Source: Sphingomonas arvum (GTDB lineage Bacteria; Pseudomonadota; Alphaproteobacteria; Sphingomonadales; Sphingomonadaceae). From it: a stretch of 64,000 bases of DNA. The stretch's first letter is position 1. Each line of letters opens with the position of its first letter. A program made the position numbers and the translations under genes. The stretch lies in the NCBI RefSeq assembly GCF_026013565.1, contig NZ_JAPDOB010000001.1, forward strand, positions 496,001 to 560,000, written 5' to 3'. The notes under the pieces are model-generated. The model saw only the letters and a program-made list of their open reading frames with translations. It had not been told where the DNA came from and ran no database searches. Below, piece after piece: positions 1 through 9,119 of this stretch.

Positions 1-1
1 G

Positions 2-457
2 TTCGAAGTGCGCCTGAGCGAGTTGCTCGACCTGCCGGAAGAAGACGTCCGCGTCGCGCCCGGAGACCGCATCACCGTGGTCAGCCGGCCGCAGAGCTTC
101 TCGGTGCTCGGCGCTGCGAACCGTGCCGAGGAAATCAGCTTTCCCCGCTCGAACCTCAGCCTGGCTCAGGCCGTGGCATTGTCGGGTGGGTCAAACCCCA
201 ACCAGGGTGATCCAAGCGCCATTTACGTCTTCCGGTTCGTCCCGGGCCCGGACGGGCGCGAGCAGCCGACGGTGTACAATCTGAACATGATGCGGCCCGG
301 CGCTTACCTGCTGTCGCAACGTTTCATGATGCGGGACCGCGACCTGCTGTTCGTCGGCAACGCCCGGGCCAACCAGGTCACGAAATTCGTGCAGCTGGTC
401 AGCCAGCTGTTCGTGCCGGTCGCTACGGTGGGATCAACCGTCAGCGTCGTCCGCTAG
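2..457 (+). CDS. Polysaccharide export protein, C-terminal part (Wza/KpsD-like, SLBB domain)
   Basis: The reading frame is open from the first complete codon at base 2, so only about 151 C-terminal residues are present and the start lies upstream. The segment reads 'VAPGDRITVVSRPQ' followed by 'FSVLGAA', the pattern of a soluble-ligand-binding beta-grasp (SLBB) repeat in periplasmic or outer-membrane polysaccharide export proteins. A C-terminal segment, 'TKFVQLVSQLFVPVATVGS', could be the membrane helix or amphipathic end of such proteins. It heads a same-strand run of capsule genes (kdsA, glycosyltransferase, rfbCBDA, kpsC/kpsS-like), which fits a role in moving capsule polymer across the envelope. 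The family is fairly clear; the exact subfamily is not, because the N-terminal export domain is missing. Confidence 0.8.
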   Translation, partial: FEVRLSELLDLPEEDVRVAPGDRITVVSRPQSFSVLGAANRAEEISFPRSNLSLAQAVALSGGSNPNQGDPSAIYVFRFVPGPDGREQPTVYNLNMMRPGAYLLSQRFMMRDRDLLFVGNARANQVTKFVQLVSQLFVPVATVGSTVSVVR

Positions 458-534
458 CCGGGACCGTCACTGCTTAGCGCCGTCGGCGTGATAGCCTGGC
501 GCTTTGTGCCTGTGCTTGGATTGGAGATTGAAGG

Positions 535-1359
535 ATGCAGCTTTGCGGAACGCAGGTCGGCCAGGGTGAGCGGCTGTTCCTGATCGCAGGTCCGTGTGTC
601 GTCGAGAGTGAGGCGCTCTGCCTGCAGGTCGCGGAAGAGCTTCGCCGGCTGGCCGATCGCCTGGAGCTGACCATTGTGTTCAAGGCCAGCTATGACAAGG
701 CCAACCGTACTTCCGGCCAATCCTTCCGCGGACCAGGTGCTGACGAGGGGCTGCGAGTGCTGGAGAAGGTGCGCAGCGAAACTGGCCTGCCGGTCCTTAC
801 GGACGTCCATTCGCCCGAGCAGGTCCGGGCAGCCGCGCAGGTTGTGGACGTGCTGCAGACGCCTGCCTTCCTGGCGCGTCAGACGGACCTCATCGAAGCG
901 GCGGCGGTGTCCGGCAAGCCGGTCAACTTCAAGAAGGCGCAGTTCATGGCGCCGGCCGATACCAAGCCGATGATCGAGAAGGCTCGCGCGGCGGCGCGCC
1001 GGGCAGGAGTGCCTGACGCCTTCATGCTGTGCGAACGGGGGACCAGCTTCGGCTACAACAACTTGGTGGTTGACATGCGGAGCCTGGTGCTGATGCGCGA
1101 CGCGGGCTGCCCGGTCGTATTCGATGCCACCCACAGCGTTCAGCTGCCCGGCGGCATGGGCGACAAGTCGGGCGGGCAGCGCGAGTTCGTGCATCCGCTT
1201 GCGCGGGCCGCCGTGGCGGTCGGGGTCGATGGCTTGTTCATGGAATGCCATCCCAATCCCGAGCAGGCGTTGTCGGACGGGCCCAATGCGGTGCCGCTGG
1301 CCGAGCTTGGCGGGATCGTCGAGGACCTGTTGTCCATCCCTTCGCGCCGTACGTCGTAG
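535..1359 (+). CDS. kdsA: 3-deoxy-8-phosphooctulonate (Kdo-8-P) synthase, metal-dependent class
   Basis: This 274-residue protein condenses phosphoenolpyruvate with arabinose-5-phosphate to make Kdo-8-phosphate in the cytoplasm. It carries the family landmarks '[10 protein letters not shown]', 'TDVH', 'LARQTDL', 'KKAQF', '[15 protein letters not shown]' and '[14 protein letters not shown]'. The N-terminal motif reads 'AGPCVVESE', with Cys21 where the E. coli enzyme has Asn, which marks the metal-dependent class. It begins 77 bases after the export-protein stop and is followed closely by a glycosyltransferase. In E. coli, Kdo is needed both for lipid A core and for the Kdo linker of group 2 capsules; the kpsC/kpsS-like genes downstream suggest that it serves the capsule here, although it may be the only copy. 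Identification is strong. Confidence 0.96.
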   Translation: MQLCGTQVGQGERLFLIAGPCVVESEALCLQVAEELRRLADRLELTIVFKASYDKANRTSGQSFRGPGADEGLRVLEKVRSETGLPVLTDVHSPEQVRAAAQVVDVLQTPAFLARQTDLIEAAAVSGKPVNFKKAQFMAPADTKPMIEKARAAARRAGVPDAFMLCERGTSFGYNNLVVDMRSLVLMRDAGCPVVFDATHSVQLPGGMGDKSGGQREFVHPLARAAVAVGVDGLFMECHPNPEQALSDGPNAVPLAELGGIVEDLLSIPSRRTS

Positions 1360-1365
1360 TCCGTC

Positions 1366-2529
1366 GTGGCCGGTTCGCCGGAGCGGCGTTATCTGCTGGA
1401 TGTATCGCGCCTGGTCTGGCGTGTCTGGCGCGGCGGCCTGCCGACCGGCATTGATCGCGTCTGCCTGGCCTATCTCGAACAATTCGAGGACCGCTCGCTT
1501 GCCGTGGTACAGCGCTCCGGCGTCCAGCTGGTGCTCTCCGCAAGCCACTCCGCCTGGCTGTTCCGAATTCTACGGGAAGCGGGGCCTGCCGCTCGCCGCC
1601 GGCTGATCATGTTGGCGGCGTCGGCAGGCCCTCGCGCGCTCCGCAGCAAGCCAACGGCTGGCAGCATCTACCTTAACGTCGGGCACACGGGGCTGAACGA
1701 GCCCTCCCTTCCTGCGTGGGTGCGCCGACACAGGCTCCGAGCAGTGTACCTCATCCACGATCTGATCCCGCTTACGCATCCCCAGTTCTGCCGGGCGGGC
1801 GAGGCCGCCAAGCATGAGCAGCGGATGGACACTGTGCTCAGCAGCGCCGCGGGGGTCATCGGCAACTCGCAAGCAACGCTTGACGAACTGGCCATGTTCG
1901 CCCGCGCCCGCGGCGTCGCGATGCCGGCATCGTTGCCTGCGCTGATCAGCGGAATACCGGCTGCGACCAAGGTTCTGCCGCGAATGCAGGATCGGCCGTA
2001 CTTCGTTACCGTCGGCACCATCGAAGGCCGCAAGAACCACAAGCTCCTGCTTGAAGTGTGGCGCAGCCTCGTCAGCCAGCTTGGGGCAAACGCACCCATG
2101 CTGGTGATCATTGGCACCCGCGGTTGGCAGGCCGAGGAGACCTTTGAACAACTGGACAGATTGGGCGATCTGGCGGGTCACGTTTGGGAACTTGGTCGGT
2201 GCGGGGACGAGCAGCTTGCTGCCTGGATCGCCGGCGCGCGGGCGGTCCTGATGCCGTCATTTGCGGAGGGCTTCGGCTTGCCTGTGATCGAGGCGCTTCA
2301 ACTCGGCACCCCGGTGATTGCGACCGATCTCCCTGTCTACCGTGAAATTGCGGGCGAGATCCCGTGCTACCTTAAGGCGGACGACTGCGAGGGCTGGAAG
2401 CAGGCGGTTGTTGGCTATTGCACGGATGATCCTGACCGCGTTCGGCAAGTCAGTGCGGCCCAAACCTATGTCGCGCCTTCCTGGCCGATGCATTTCGATC
2501 TGGTAGAACGGTGGCTCGACAAGCTCTAG
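1366..2529 (+). CDS. Glycosyltransferase, GT4 family
   Basis: The product is 387 residues with a GT-B fold. The C-terminal half has 'PYFVTVGTIEGRKNHKLLLE' and the EX7E motif in 'EGFGLPVIE' (Glu301 and Glu309), diagnostic of retaining GT4 (group 1) glycosyltransferases. The N-terminal half includes 'LIHDLIPLTHPQF', common in mannosyl- and rhamnosyltransferases. The predicted start is GTG six bases after the kdsA stop, implying translational linkage. It probably adds one sugar to the capsule repeat unit at the inner face of the cytoplasmic membrane. With the dTDP-rhamnose genes directly downstream, rhamnose is an attractive donor, but donor and acceptor cannot be read from the sequence. Confidence 0.88.
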   Translation: MAGSPERRYLLDVSRLVWRVWRGGLPTGIDRVCLAYLEQFEDRSLAVVQRSGVQLVLSASHSAWLFRILREAGPAARRRLIMLAASAGPRALRSKPTAGSIYLNVGHTGLNEPSLPAWVRRHRLRAVYLIHDLIPLTHPQFCRAGEAAKHEQRMDTVLSSAAGVIGNSQATLDELAMFARARGVAMPASLPALISGIPAATKVLPRMQDRPYFVTVGTIEGRKNHKLLLEVWRSLVSQLGANAPMLVIIGTRGWQAEETFEQLDRLGDLAGHVWELGRCGDEQLAAWIAGARAVLMPSFAEGFGLPVIEALQLGTPVIATDLPVYREIAGEIPCYLKADDCEGWKQAVVGYCTDDPDRVRQVSAAQTYVAPSWPMHFDLVERWLDKL

Positions 2530-2625
2530 CCACGGCAGCAGCCCAGCTTATAGCTTTGCTCCGGCGGTGCAGCTCATTAAGCGGGCTGGCGTCGAGCGCG
2601 ACTGGCCAAACTACATAGGACGGGC

Positions 2626-3207
2626 ATGGAATTTCGGACCTTCGACGTGGACGGTCCCGTCGAGATCATCCCAAGGAAGATCCAGGACGAGCGGGGATAC
2701 TTCTCCGAAATCTTCCGTGCATCCGATTTCATGAAGCGGGTTGGTGACGTCGACTTCGTCCAGGAAAATCAATCGCTGAGCGCACGGGCCGGCACCATCC
2801 GCGGCATCCACTTCCAGATTGCACCCTTTGTGCAAGCAAAGCTGGTTCGGTGTACCGCCGGCAAGATGCTCGACGTTGCCGTGGATCTTAGGCGCGGTTC
2901 TCCCACTTTCGGGCGCTGGGTCGGAACAACGCTGACCGCCGATGAGAACAATCTTCTCTGGATTCCGGCGGGATTCGGGCATGCCTTCTGCACGCTTGAG
3001 CCCAATTCGGTGATCACTTATCGCGTGTCCAACTACTATAGCGCAGAGCATGACAAAGGGGTAGCCTGGAACGATCCTCAGATCGGTATCCGTTGGCCCG
3101 AACTGGCTGACCCGGGAACTCTCTCCGCCAAAGATGTGGCTCAGCCGAAACTGGCTGACCTCCCACCTTATTTCACCGTGGAAAAGAACAAATGCGGGTC
3201 CTTGTAA
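2626..3207 (+). CDS. rfbC: dTDP-4-dehydrorhamnose 3,5-epimerase
   Basis: The 193-residue cupin-fold enzyme epimerises dTDP-4-keto-6-deoxyglucose at C3 and C5, the third step of dTDP-L-rhamnose synthesis. It shows '[11 protein letters not shown]', 'QENQSLS', the 'RGIHFQ' motif containing the catalytic base (His62) and '[14 protein letters not shown]'. Length is typical (180-200). The start ATG lies 97 bases after the glycosyltransferase stop, and the stop overlaps the start of rfbB by 16 bases, so the two are translationally coupled. The operon order here is C-B-D-A. Confidence 0.96.
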   Translation: MEFRTFDVDGPVEIIPRKIQDERGYFSEIFRASDFMKRVGDVDFVQENQSLSARAGTIRGIHFQIAPFVQAKLVRCTAGKMLDVAVDLRRGSPTFGRWVGTTLTADENNLLWIPAGFGHAFCTLEPNSVITYRVSNYYSAEHDKGVAWNDPQIGIRWPELADPGTLSAKDVAQPKLADLPPYFTVEKNKCGSL

Positions 3208-4250
3208 CCGGGGGTGCAGGCTTCATCGGCTCTGCCCTGGTCAGGCACTTGGTGCTTGAGAAGGGCTATGACGTCCTCAACGTTGATGTGCTGACCTACG
3301 CGGGCAATCTCGCTTCACTTCGCTCTGTGGAGGACAAGCCAAACTATCGCTTCCTGCGCGCCGACATCAGCGACGCGGGAGCGATGGCTCGGGCCTTCTC
3401 CGATTTTGCTCCTACGCGCGTGATGCATCTCGCCGCGGAAAGCCATGTCGACCGGTCGATCACGGGGGCCGCCGACTTCGTGCAGACGAACGTGCTCGGT
3501 ACCTTCACCTTGCTGGAGACGGCGCGGGCCCACTGGTTGGCGCTGGACGAAGATGCCAGAGACGCCTTTCGCTTCCTGCATGTGTCGACCGATGAGGTCT
3601 ATGGATCCTTGGGCGCGGAGGGGCTGTTCCGGGAGGAAACGCCCTATGATCCAAGTTCGCCATATTCGGCATCGAAGGCAGCCTCGGATCATCTGGCGAA
3701 GGCTTGGCACCGCACCTATGGCTTGCCGGTGGTAGTTTCCAACTGCTCGAACAATTACGGGCCCTACCATTTTCCCGAGAAGCTCATCCCACTGACGATC
3801 TTGAATGCCCTCGCAGGCCAGAAGCTGCCGGTGTATGGCAAGGGCGAGAATGTCCGGGACTGGCTATTCGTCGATGATCATGTGCGCGCGCTGGACCTGA
3901 TTGCGGAGCGTGGCCGCCTGGGCGAGACCTACAATGTCGGTGGACGCAACGAGCGTCGCAACATCGAGGTAGTGGAGCGGATTTGCGCTGTGCTGGATCA
4001 GCTGGTGCCAGCCGAGCGCCCGCGGCGCGAACTCATCGAGTTCGTCAGCGATCGTCCTGGTCATGACGCACGTTACGCCATCGATGCCACGCGGCTGGAA
4101 ACCGAGCTCGGTTGGCGCGCCCGGGAAGACTTTGACAGCGGCATCGAGAAGACGGTCGCCTGGTACCTTGAAAACGAGTGGTGGTGGGGGCCCTTGCGCC
4201 AGAGCTACGCGGGCGAGCGGCTCGGGCTCGTTTCGCCACAGGCGGCCTGA
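3192..4250 (+). CDS. rfbB: dTDP-glucose 4,6-dehydratase
   Basis: The 352-residue extended short-chain dehydrogenase converts dTDP-glucose to dTDP-4-keto-6-deoxyglucose using bound NAD+. The nucleotide-binding 'GGAGFIG' occupies residues 7-13. '[12 protein letters not shown]', 'STDEVYG' with the catalytic Asp-Glu pair, and the Tyr158-x3-Lys162 dyad in 'YSASKAASD' follow. '[17 protein letters not shown]' and '[10 protein letters not shown]' are signatures specific to RmlB. The start ATG lies inside the 3' end of rfbC. Full length and all catalytic residues are visible. Confidence 0.97.
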   Translation: MRVLVTGGAGFIGSALVRHLVLEKGYDVLNVDVLTYAGNLASLRSVEDKPNYRFLRADISDAGAMARAFSDFAPTRVMHLAAESHVDRSITGAADFVQTNVLGTFTLLETARAHWLALDEDARDAFRFLHVSTDEVYGSLGAEGLFREETPYDPSSPYSASKAASDHLAKAWHRTYGLPVVVSNCSNNYGPYHFPEKLIPLTILNALAGQKLPVYGKGENVRDWLFVDDHVRALDLIAERGRLGETYNVGGRNERRNIEVVERICAVLDQLVPAERPRRELIEFVSDRPGHDARYAIDATRLETELGWRAREDFDSGIEKTVAWYLENEWWWGPLRQSYAGERLGLVSPQAA

Positions 4251-4258
4251 CGTCCATC

Positions 4259-5146
4259 ATGCGCGTGGTGGTTACGGGAGCCAAGGGCCAGGTTGCTGCG
4301 TCGCTTGCTGAACTTGCCCCGGAAGTCGGCCACGAGTTGGTCGCCATTGGACGGCCTGAACTGGAGCTTGGCGGCGAGCGCTTGGCGATCGCACTGGCAC
4401 TGGAGCGGGCGCGCCCCGACGTGATCGTGTCCGCGGCCGCCTACACCGCGGTTGACCGGGCGGAGGCGGAACCGGACCTGGCCTTCGCGGTGAATGCGCG
4501 TGGTGCGGGGAGCGTCGCCGCTGCTGCCGCGGCCCTCGGCGTGCCCCTCGTCCACCTCTCGACGGACTATGTGTTCGACGGCCGCAAGCTGGAGCCCTAC
4601 GTCGAGGAGGACCCGGTCGGTCCAACCGGCGTCTACGGGCGATCCAAACTGGAAGGCGAGGAGCTTGTCCGTGCCGCGCACCACGACGTCGCAATTCTCC
4701 GCACCGCGTGGGTGTACAGTCCGTTCGGCGCCAATTTCGTGAGAACCATGCTGAAGGTGGCTGAGAGCCGGGACCAGGTGTCAGTGGTGGCCGACCAGTA
4801 CGGCAACCCGACCAGTGCGCTGGACATCGCCCGCGCCGTCCTGGCCATCGCCGAGCAACTGACAAGGTCGAAGTCGCCGCAGCTGCGAGGGATCTTCCAT
4901 ATGACGGGAAGCGGCGAAGCGAGCTGGGCCGAACTGGCCGACCATGTCTTCGCAGCTTCCGCAGCGCTTGGAGGACCATCGGCCCGCGTCCATCGCATCC
5001 CCACCGCCGATTATCCCACTCCCGCTCGACGCCCCAGCAACTCTCGCCTGAACTGCCAACGCTTGAGCACGGCCTATGGGGTGACCTTGCCTGACTGGCA
5101 TCAGTCAGTATCGGAAGTCGTAAGACGGCTTGTGCAGTCGAATTGA
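4259..5146 (+). CDS. rfbD: dTDP-4-dehydrorhamnose reductase
   Basis: This is the NADPH-dependent last step that yields dTDP-L-rhamnose. The start was set at ATG 4259 ('[12 protein letters not shown]'), eight bases after the rfbB stop, rather than at the longer in-frame extension inside rfbB, because the nucleotide-binding loop belongs at the N terminus. The 295-residue protein has '[11 protein letters not shown]', 'LSTDYVFDG', the Tyr-x3-Lys dyad in 'YGRSKLEGE', and '[18 protein letters not shown]'. The final segment 'RPSNSRL' also matches the family. Identification is secure. Confidence 0.96.
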   Translation: MRVVVTGAKGQVAASLAELAPEVGHELVAIGRPELELGGERLAIALALERARPDVIVSAAAYTAVDRAEAEPDLAFAVNARGAGSVAAAAAALGVPLVHLSTDYVFDGRKLEPYVEEDPVGPTGVYGRSKLEGEELVRAAHHDVAILRTAWVYSPFGANFVRTMLKVAESRDQVSVVADQYGNPTSALDIARAVLAIAEQLTRSKSPQLRGIFHMTGSGEASWAELADHVFAASAALGGPSARVHRIPTADYPTPARRPSNSRLNCQRLSTAYGVTLPDWHQSVSEVVRRLVQSN

Positions 5147-5165
5147 TCAAGAAGGTACTGGAGCA

Positions 5166-6035
5166 ATGAAGGGAATCATTCTCGCGGGCGGAACCGGTTC
5201 GCGACTTTTCCCGATGACTCTCGCCGTCTCCAAGCAGTTGATGCCGGTTTATGACAAGCCGATGATCTACTACCCGCTGACCACGCTGATGCTGGCCGAG
5301 ATCCGCGAGGTGCTGATCATCACCACGCCGCAGGACGCGGCCTCGTTCCAGCATCTGCTCGGAGACGGGTCGCAGTGGGGCATGGAGTTGAGCTATGCCG
5401 TGCAGCCCGAGCCCAGGGGTCTGGCGCAGGCGTTCACGATCGGCGCAGATTTCGTCGGCGGGAACCCGTCCTGCCTTATCCTGGGCGACAACATCTTCTA
5501 CGGCCACGGCCTCTGGGACCTGCTGACCTCGGCTCGCGCCGGTCCGAAGGGGGCAACGGTGTTCGCCTATCAAGTGGCTGATCCGGAACGCTATGGCGTA
5601 GTCGAATTCGACAGCAGCATGCGTGCGCTCAGCATTGAGGAGAAGCCGGTCGTCCCGAAGTCGAAATGGGCCGTCACCGGCCTCTACTTCTACGACGAGC
5701 AGGTCGTCGACATCGCCGCAGACATCAAGCCGTCCGCACGGGGTGAGCTGGAGATTACGGAGGTTAATCGCGCGTACCTCGAGCGGCAGCAGCTGAGCGT
5801 CGAGACCCTGGGGCGCGGCTTTGCCTGGCTCGATACCGGTACCCCCGACAGCCTGATGGAAGCGAGCGAGTTCGTCTCCACCCTGGAACGCCGGCAGGGC
5901 ATGAAGATCGCTTGCCCCGAGGAGATTGCCTGGCGGCAGGGCTTCATCGACGATGCTGGTCTGCAACGGGCTGCGGAGCGCCTCGGCAAGAGCGATTACG
6001 GAACCTACCTGCGTCGCTTGCCGGAACTGAGCTGA
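5166..6035 (+). CDS. rfbA: Glucose-1-phosphate thymidylyltransferase
   Basis: The 289-residue enzyme makes dTDP-glucose from dTTP and glucose-1-phosphate, the entry step of the rhamnose pathway. The N terminus '[18 protein letters not shown]' contains the nucleotidyltransferase loop, followed by '[16 protein letters not shown]', '[11 protein letters not shown]' and 'EEKP', and later '[14 protein letters not shown]'. I chose ATG 5166, preceded by a GGAG ribosome-binding site, over an upstream extension that adds only an unconserved peptide. It closes the rfbCBDA block and precedes the kpsC-like gene by about 30 bases. Confidence 0.97.
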   Translation: MKGIILAGGTGSRLFPMTLAVSKQLMPVYDKPMIYYPLTTLMLAEIREVLIITTPQDAASFQHLLGDGSQWGMELSYAVQPEPRGLAQAFTIGADFVGGNPSCLILGDNIFYGHGLWDLLTSARAGPKGATVFAYQVADPERYGVVEFDSSMRALSIEEKPVVPKSKWAVTGLYFYDEQVVDIAADIKPSARGELEITEVNRAYLERQQLSVETLGRGFAWLDTGTPDSLMEASEFVSTLERRQGMKIACPEEIAWRQGFIDDAGLQRAAERLGKSDYGTYLRRLPELS

Positions 6036-6067
6036 GGCGTGGCTGTCGCCATTTCAGGCCTTTGAGA

Positions 6068-7753
6068 ATGAGCCGGTGGTTCTCCATGCCTACCGCGACC
6101 GCCGCCTCATGCTTCCTGAGGATGCCGCCCTTCCCGGGAGCGACGGTCAGCCCCTTGTTCCGGCCCGGGATCGCAGGGAGCGCGTCCGACGAAGAGCTTG
6201 ACGAACTCGCCATGCAGTTCAGGATCGACAGGGTGGGGGGCACCTATTGGGCGGCTCAGCCTCGGTTGCCCGCTAGCCCTTATACGTTGGTGAGACTGCA
6301 AGTCAGCGACGCCTTGACGTCGCTCGCCGAACGCGTCGGCGGTCAGCTTCTCTGCTGGGCGGACCGGGCCGAAGGCATCGCCTCCAGGACGGCGCGATGC
6401 GCTTGGGTCACCGGAGATTGCGATCCGTGGCACCTGCTCTCAGCAGCGGACGCTGTCTTCTGCAGCCCTGCTGACGAGCTGGTGCTGGTGGCCGGTATCC
6501 TTGGAGTGCCCGTCGGCATGCAGGGCGATGACGGCAGCTTGGCTGCTCCGCGACTGCTTAGAGCCGCGGAGGTGCGCGAGCTCCTGCGCGAGCGCCTGCT
6601 CGACGACCGTCAATTCATCGATCCGTTCTCCGGAGCGCCCGTCGGCGCGCCGGCCATCGCCGCCCTGTGCGCTTCGTGGCGCCGCCTGATCGACAGCAAC
6701 CGTGACTTGGCGGGCGCATTCGGGTTTGCCCCGTGGAAGCGTAAGACCACCGAGGCCCTGCTGTGGGGCGGCTCGGCAGCGGTGGCGTTCGACCCGCCGG
6801 CGGAACGCCTTCCGCCAGGGTCCACGGCGGCTATCTGGGTGGCCCGAACGGCTCCCGAGACGATCGGGGCGCTGGATCGACGAGGCGTCAGCCTGGTCGA
6901 CGTGGAGGATGGCTTCATCCGCTCGGCGGGCCTCGGGGCGAACTGCGTTCCTCCGCTCTCCATTGTGGTGGATCGCTTGGGCGCTCATTTCGATGCGCGG
7001 ACTGAAAGCGAACTGGAGCGGCTGCTGCAGGAATCCGAGTTCGCCCCTCCATTGCTCGAGCGGGCGGAAGCCGTCCGCCGCGAGATCGTCGCTAGAGGCC
7101 TCAGCAAGTATGATGTCGGCCAAATAGCGATGGAGCGCCGGGGTGCGCGGCGCCACATCCTTGTTCCGGGGCAAGTCGAGGACGATCGCGCAGTCCTCTC
7201 CACTCCAGGCGAACCGCTCGCGAACCTGGCGATGTTGCGTCAGGTACGAGATGCGGCGCCCAATTCCTATCTGATCTACAAGCCGCATCCGGACGTCGAG
7301 GCGGGCCACCGCAAGGGTGCCATCCCTGATGATGTCGCTCGAACCTTGGCTGACGAGATCGTGCGGGACCAGAGTATCACGTCGCTCATCGCCATGGTCG
7401 ACGAAGTCCACGTCAACAGCTCGCTGGCCGGGTTCGAGGCTTTGCTGCGCGACAAGGCCGTTACTACGTACGGCGTGCCCTTCTATGCCGGCTGGGGACT
7501 GACTACCGATCGCGGAGTGGTGCCGGAACGACGCACTGCCAAGCGGACATTGCCCGAACTCGTGGCTGCCGCCTTGTTACTCTATCCTCGCTACGTCGAT
7601 CCGGTTACTGGTCTACCGTGCTCAGCGGAAGTGGTCATATGGAGGCTGTCCGAGCCCGGGCAGATGAGCGGTCGGAGCCCGCTGATTTCGTTGCGGCGCC
7701 TGCAAGGCCGTTTCAAGAAGGCCGCGACGTCCCTGCTGTCCAGGCGGCGGTGA
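6068..7753 (+). CDS. kpsC: Capsule beta-Kdo transferase, KpsC-like with degenerate N-terminal half
   Basis: The C-terminal ~300 residues match the KpsC retaining Kdo transferase: 'VEDGFIRSAG' (Glu280-Asp281), 'PGQVEDD' (367-373), 'KPHPD' from Lys405, 'VHVNSSLAGFEALL' and 'YPRYVDPVTGLPC'. KpsC normally has two such modules (about 670 residues), one per Kdo linkage. Here the protein is about 561 residues. The N-terminal half keeps only the later part of a module ('DPWHLLSAADAVFCSPADEL', 'IDPFSGAP', 'FGFAPWKR') and lacks the EDGF and PGQ motifs. The start is uncertain: ATG 6068 is used, with ATG 6086 as an alternative. The family acts at the inner membrane, building the Kdo linker on lysophosphatidylglycerol. 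The stop overlaps the next gene by four bases. Confidence 0.85.
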   Translation: MSRWFSMPTATAASCFLRMPPFPGATVSPLFRPGIAGSASDEELDELAMQFRIDRVGGTYWAAQPRLPASPYTLVRLQVSDALTSLAERVGGQLLCWADRAEGIASRTARCAWVTGDCDPWHLLSAADAVFCSPADELVLVAGILGVPVGMQGDDGSLAAPRLLRAAEVRELLRERLLDDRQFIDPFSGAPVGAPAIAALCASWRRLIDSNRDLAGAFGFAPWKRKTTEALLWGGSAAVAFDPPAERLPPGSTAAIWVARTAPETIGALDRRGVSLVDVEDGFIRSAGLGANCVPPLSIVVDRLGAHFDARTESELERLLQESEFAPPLLERAEAVRREIVARGLSKYDVGQIAMERRGARRHILVPGQVEDDRAVLSTPGEPLANLAMLRQVRDAAPNSYLIYKPHPDVEAGHRKGAIPDDVARTLADEIVRDQSITSLIAMVDEVHVNSSLAGFEALLRDKAVTTYGVPFYAGWGLTTDRGVVPERRTAKRTLPELVAAALLLYPRYVDPVTGLPCSAEVVIWRLSEPGQMSGRSPLISLRRLQGRFKKAATSLLSRRR

Positions 7754-8943
7754 GCGAACGCCGGGCGTACCTACTTCTTCAAGGACCGCCAGGTCCCCTG
7801 TTCAAGCGGCTTGGGCAGGCACTCGAAAAGCGTGGCCATGCCGTTCACCGCATCAATCTTAGCGGCGGTGACCGTCTGGATTGGCCAAACGGGGCGATCG
7901 ACTACCGCGGCAGGTTCTCCGGCTGGGCGGTATTCGTAGACCGGGTCCTTCGCGACAAGGGCATCACAGACATCCTGCTCTACGGGGATTGCCGCCCTTA
8001 CCATCTCACCGCCCATCGCATCGCGGCACTCAGGAACGTTCGGACCCATGTGCTGGAAGAAGGGTATATTCGACCGCACTGGATGACGCTGGAGCCAGAC
8101 GGAGTGAATGCGCGCTCATCGCTGAGCCGCAGCAAGGGCTGGTTCCGGCGCGAAGCGGAGCGGCTCGAGCCGGAGCCTGACTTCAACCCGATCACATCGG
8201 ATTTTCGCCGCCGCGCCCGGGATTCCTATTGGTATTACCATCACATTATCACCGGCCGGTGGCGGTACCCGCACTACCGTTCTCATCGGCCGGGCTCCAT
8301 CGTGATGGAGGGCCTGGGTTGGCTCTGGAAGTTCGCCAATCAGAAGCGAGCGGCCGCACAGGCGGAGGAGGTGCTGGCGGAGATCAAGGGCGAGCCGTTC
8401 TTCGTCTTTCCACTGCAGCTGTCGGGCGACTACCAAATCCGTGCGCACAGTCCGTTCCGCGACATGCAAAGCGCGGCGTCCTACGTGATCGAGAGCTTCG
8501 CCAGGAACGCTCCTGCTGATCGCCACCTGCTCCTGAAGTGCCATCCGCTTGATTGCAGCTTTTTCAACTGGACGCAGTTCGTTGAGACCTTGGCCGAGCG
8601 CTGTGACGTGGCCGGCCGCCTGCACCTTATCGACGGGGGCGATCTGGAGGCGATCACTCGGGACGCCGAGGGGCTGGTCTGCGTGAACAGCACATCCGCG
8701 ACCCTGGCGTTGGCTCAGGAACGGCCGGTCTGCACCATCGGCGAGGCAATCTACGACATCGGCGGACTTACGCACCAAGGCCATGTCGACAGCTTCTGGA
8801 AGTCGCCGCAGCCTCCCGAGCCGGGGCTTTATGATGCGTTTCGGCGCGTTCTAGTCGATCGCTGCCTGGTGCGTGGTGGTCTGGCCAGCGAGTCCGCAGT
8901 CGATATCCTGGTTCACTCCTTGATCGATCGTCTCAACGCCTGA
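7750..8943 (+). CDS. kpsS: Capsule polysaccharide Kdo transferase/export protein, KpsS-like
   Basis: The 397-residue protein fits the KpsS family, which places the first Kdo on the lipid acceptor of group 2 capsules. Visible features are 'LLLQGPPGPLFKRLGQAL', 'LYGDCRPYH', 'VLEEGYIRPHW', 'FVFPLQLSGDYQIRAHSPF', 'KCHPLD' (Lys263) and 'CVNSTSATLAL'. I set the start at GTG 7750, which overlaps the kpsC stop as GTGA and implies translational coupling; the longer in-frame extension lies inside kpsC. It closes the capsule operon, and the next gene is a secreted protease after a 176-base gap. No ABC exporter (kpsMT) is in the window. Confidence 0.88.
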   Translation: MSERRAYLLLQGPPGPLFKRLGQALEKRGHAVHRINLSGGDRLDWPNGAIDYRGRFSGWAVFVDRVLRDKGITDILLYGDCRPYHLTAHRIAALRNVRTHVLEEGYIRPHWMTLEPDGVNARSSLSRSKGWFRREAERLEPEPDFNPITSDFRRRARDSYWYYHHIITGRWRYPHYRSHRPGSIVMEGLGWLWKFANQKRAAAQAEEVLAEIKGEPFFVFPLQLSGDYQIRAHSPFRDMQSAASYVIESFARNAPADRHLLLKCHPLDCSFFNWTQFVETLAERCDVAGRLHLIDGGDLEAITRDAEGLVCVNSTSATLALAQERPVCTIGEAIYDIGGLTHQGHVDSFWKSPQPPEPGLYDAFRRVLVDRCLVRGGLASESAVDILVHSLIDRLNA

Positions 8944-9119
8944 CAGTTAGGTGCGGGACCGAGTGTAGCCCTGCGTGCAAGCTTCGAGACTTACTTAATT
9001 TCGATCGCTGATCCGACGTTAGCCGGTCATCCTCTTGACCTATCCTTAACCATACGGGGTCGACATGATCACCGCAAAATCGGTCTGGTTTGCCTGACCT
9101 GCGTTGATGAGGTTTCCAA

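Noticed and set aside
454-1548. 364-codon minus-strand frame opposite kdsA
   Set aside because: KdsA is complete and conserved on the plus strand; the antisense frame is compositional.
4272-5966. 564-codon minus-strand frame opposite rfbD and rfbA
   Set aside because: Both plus-strand genes are unmistakable, and the antisense product has no recognisable domain.
6061-6200. An alternative frame with protein-like sequence over the kpsC start
   Set aside because: It stops after about 45 codons and matches nothing; the kpsC frame has the family motifs downstream.
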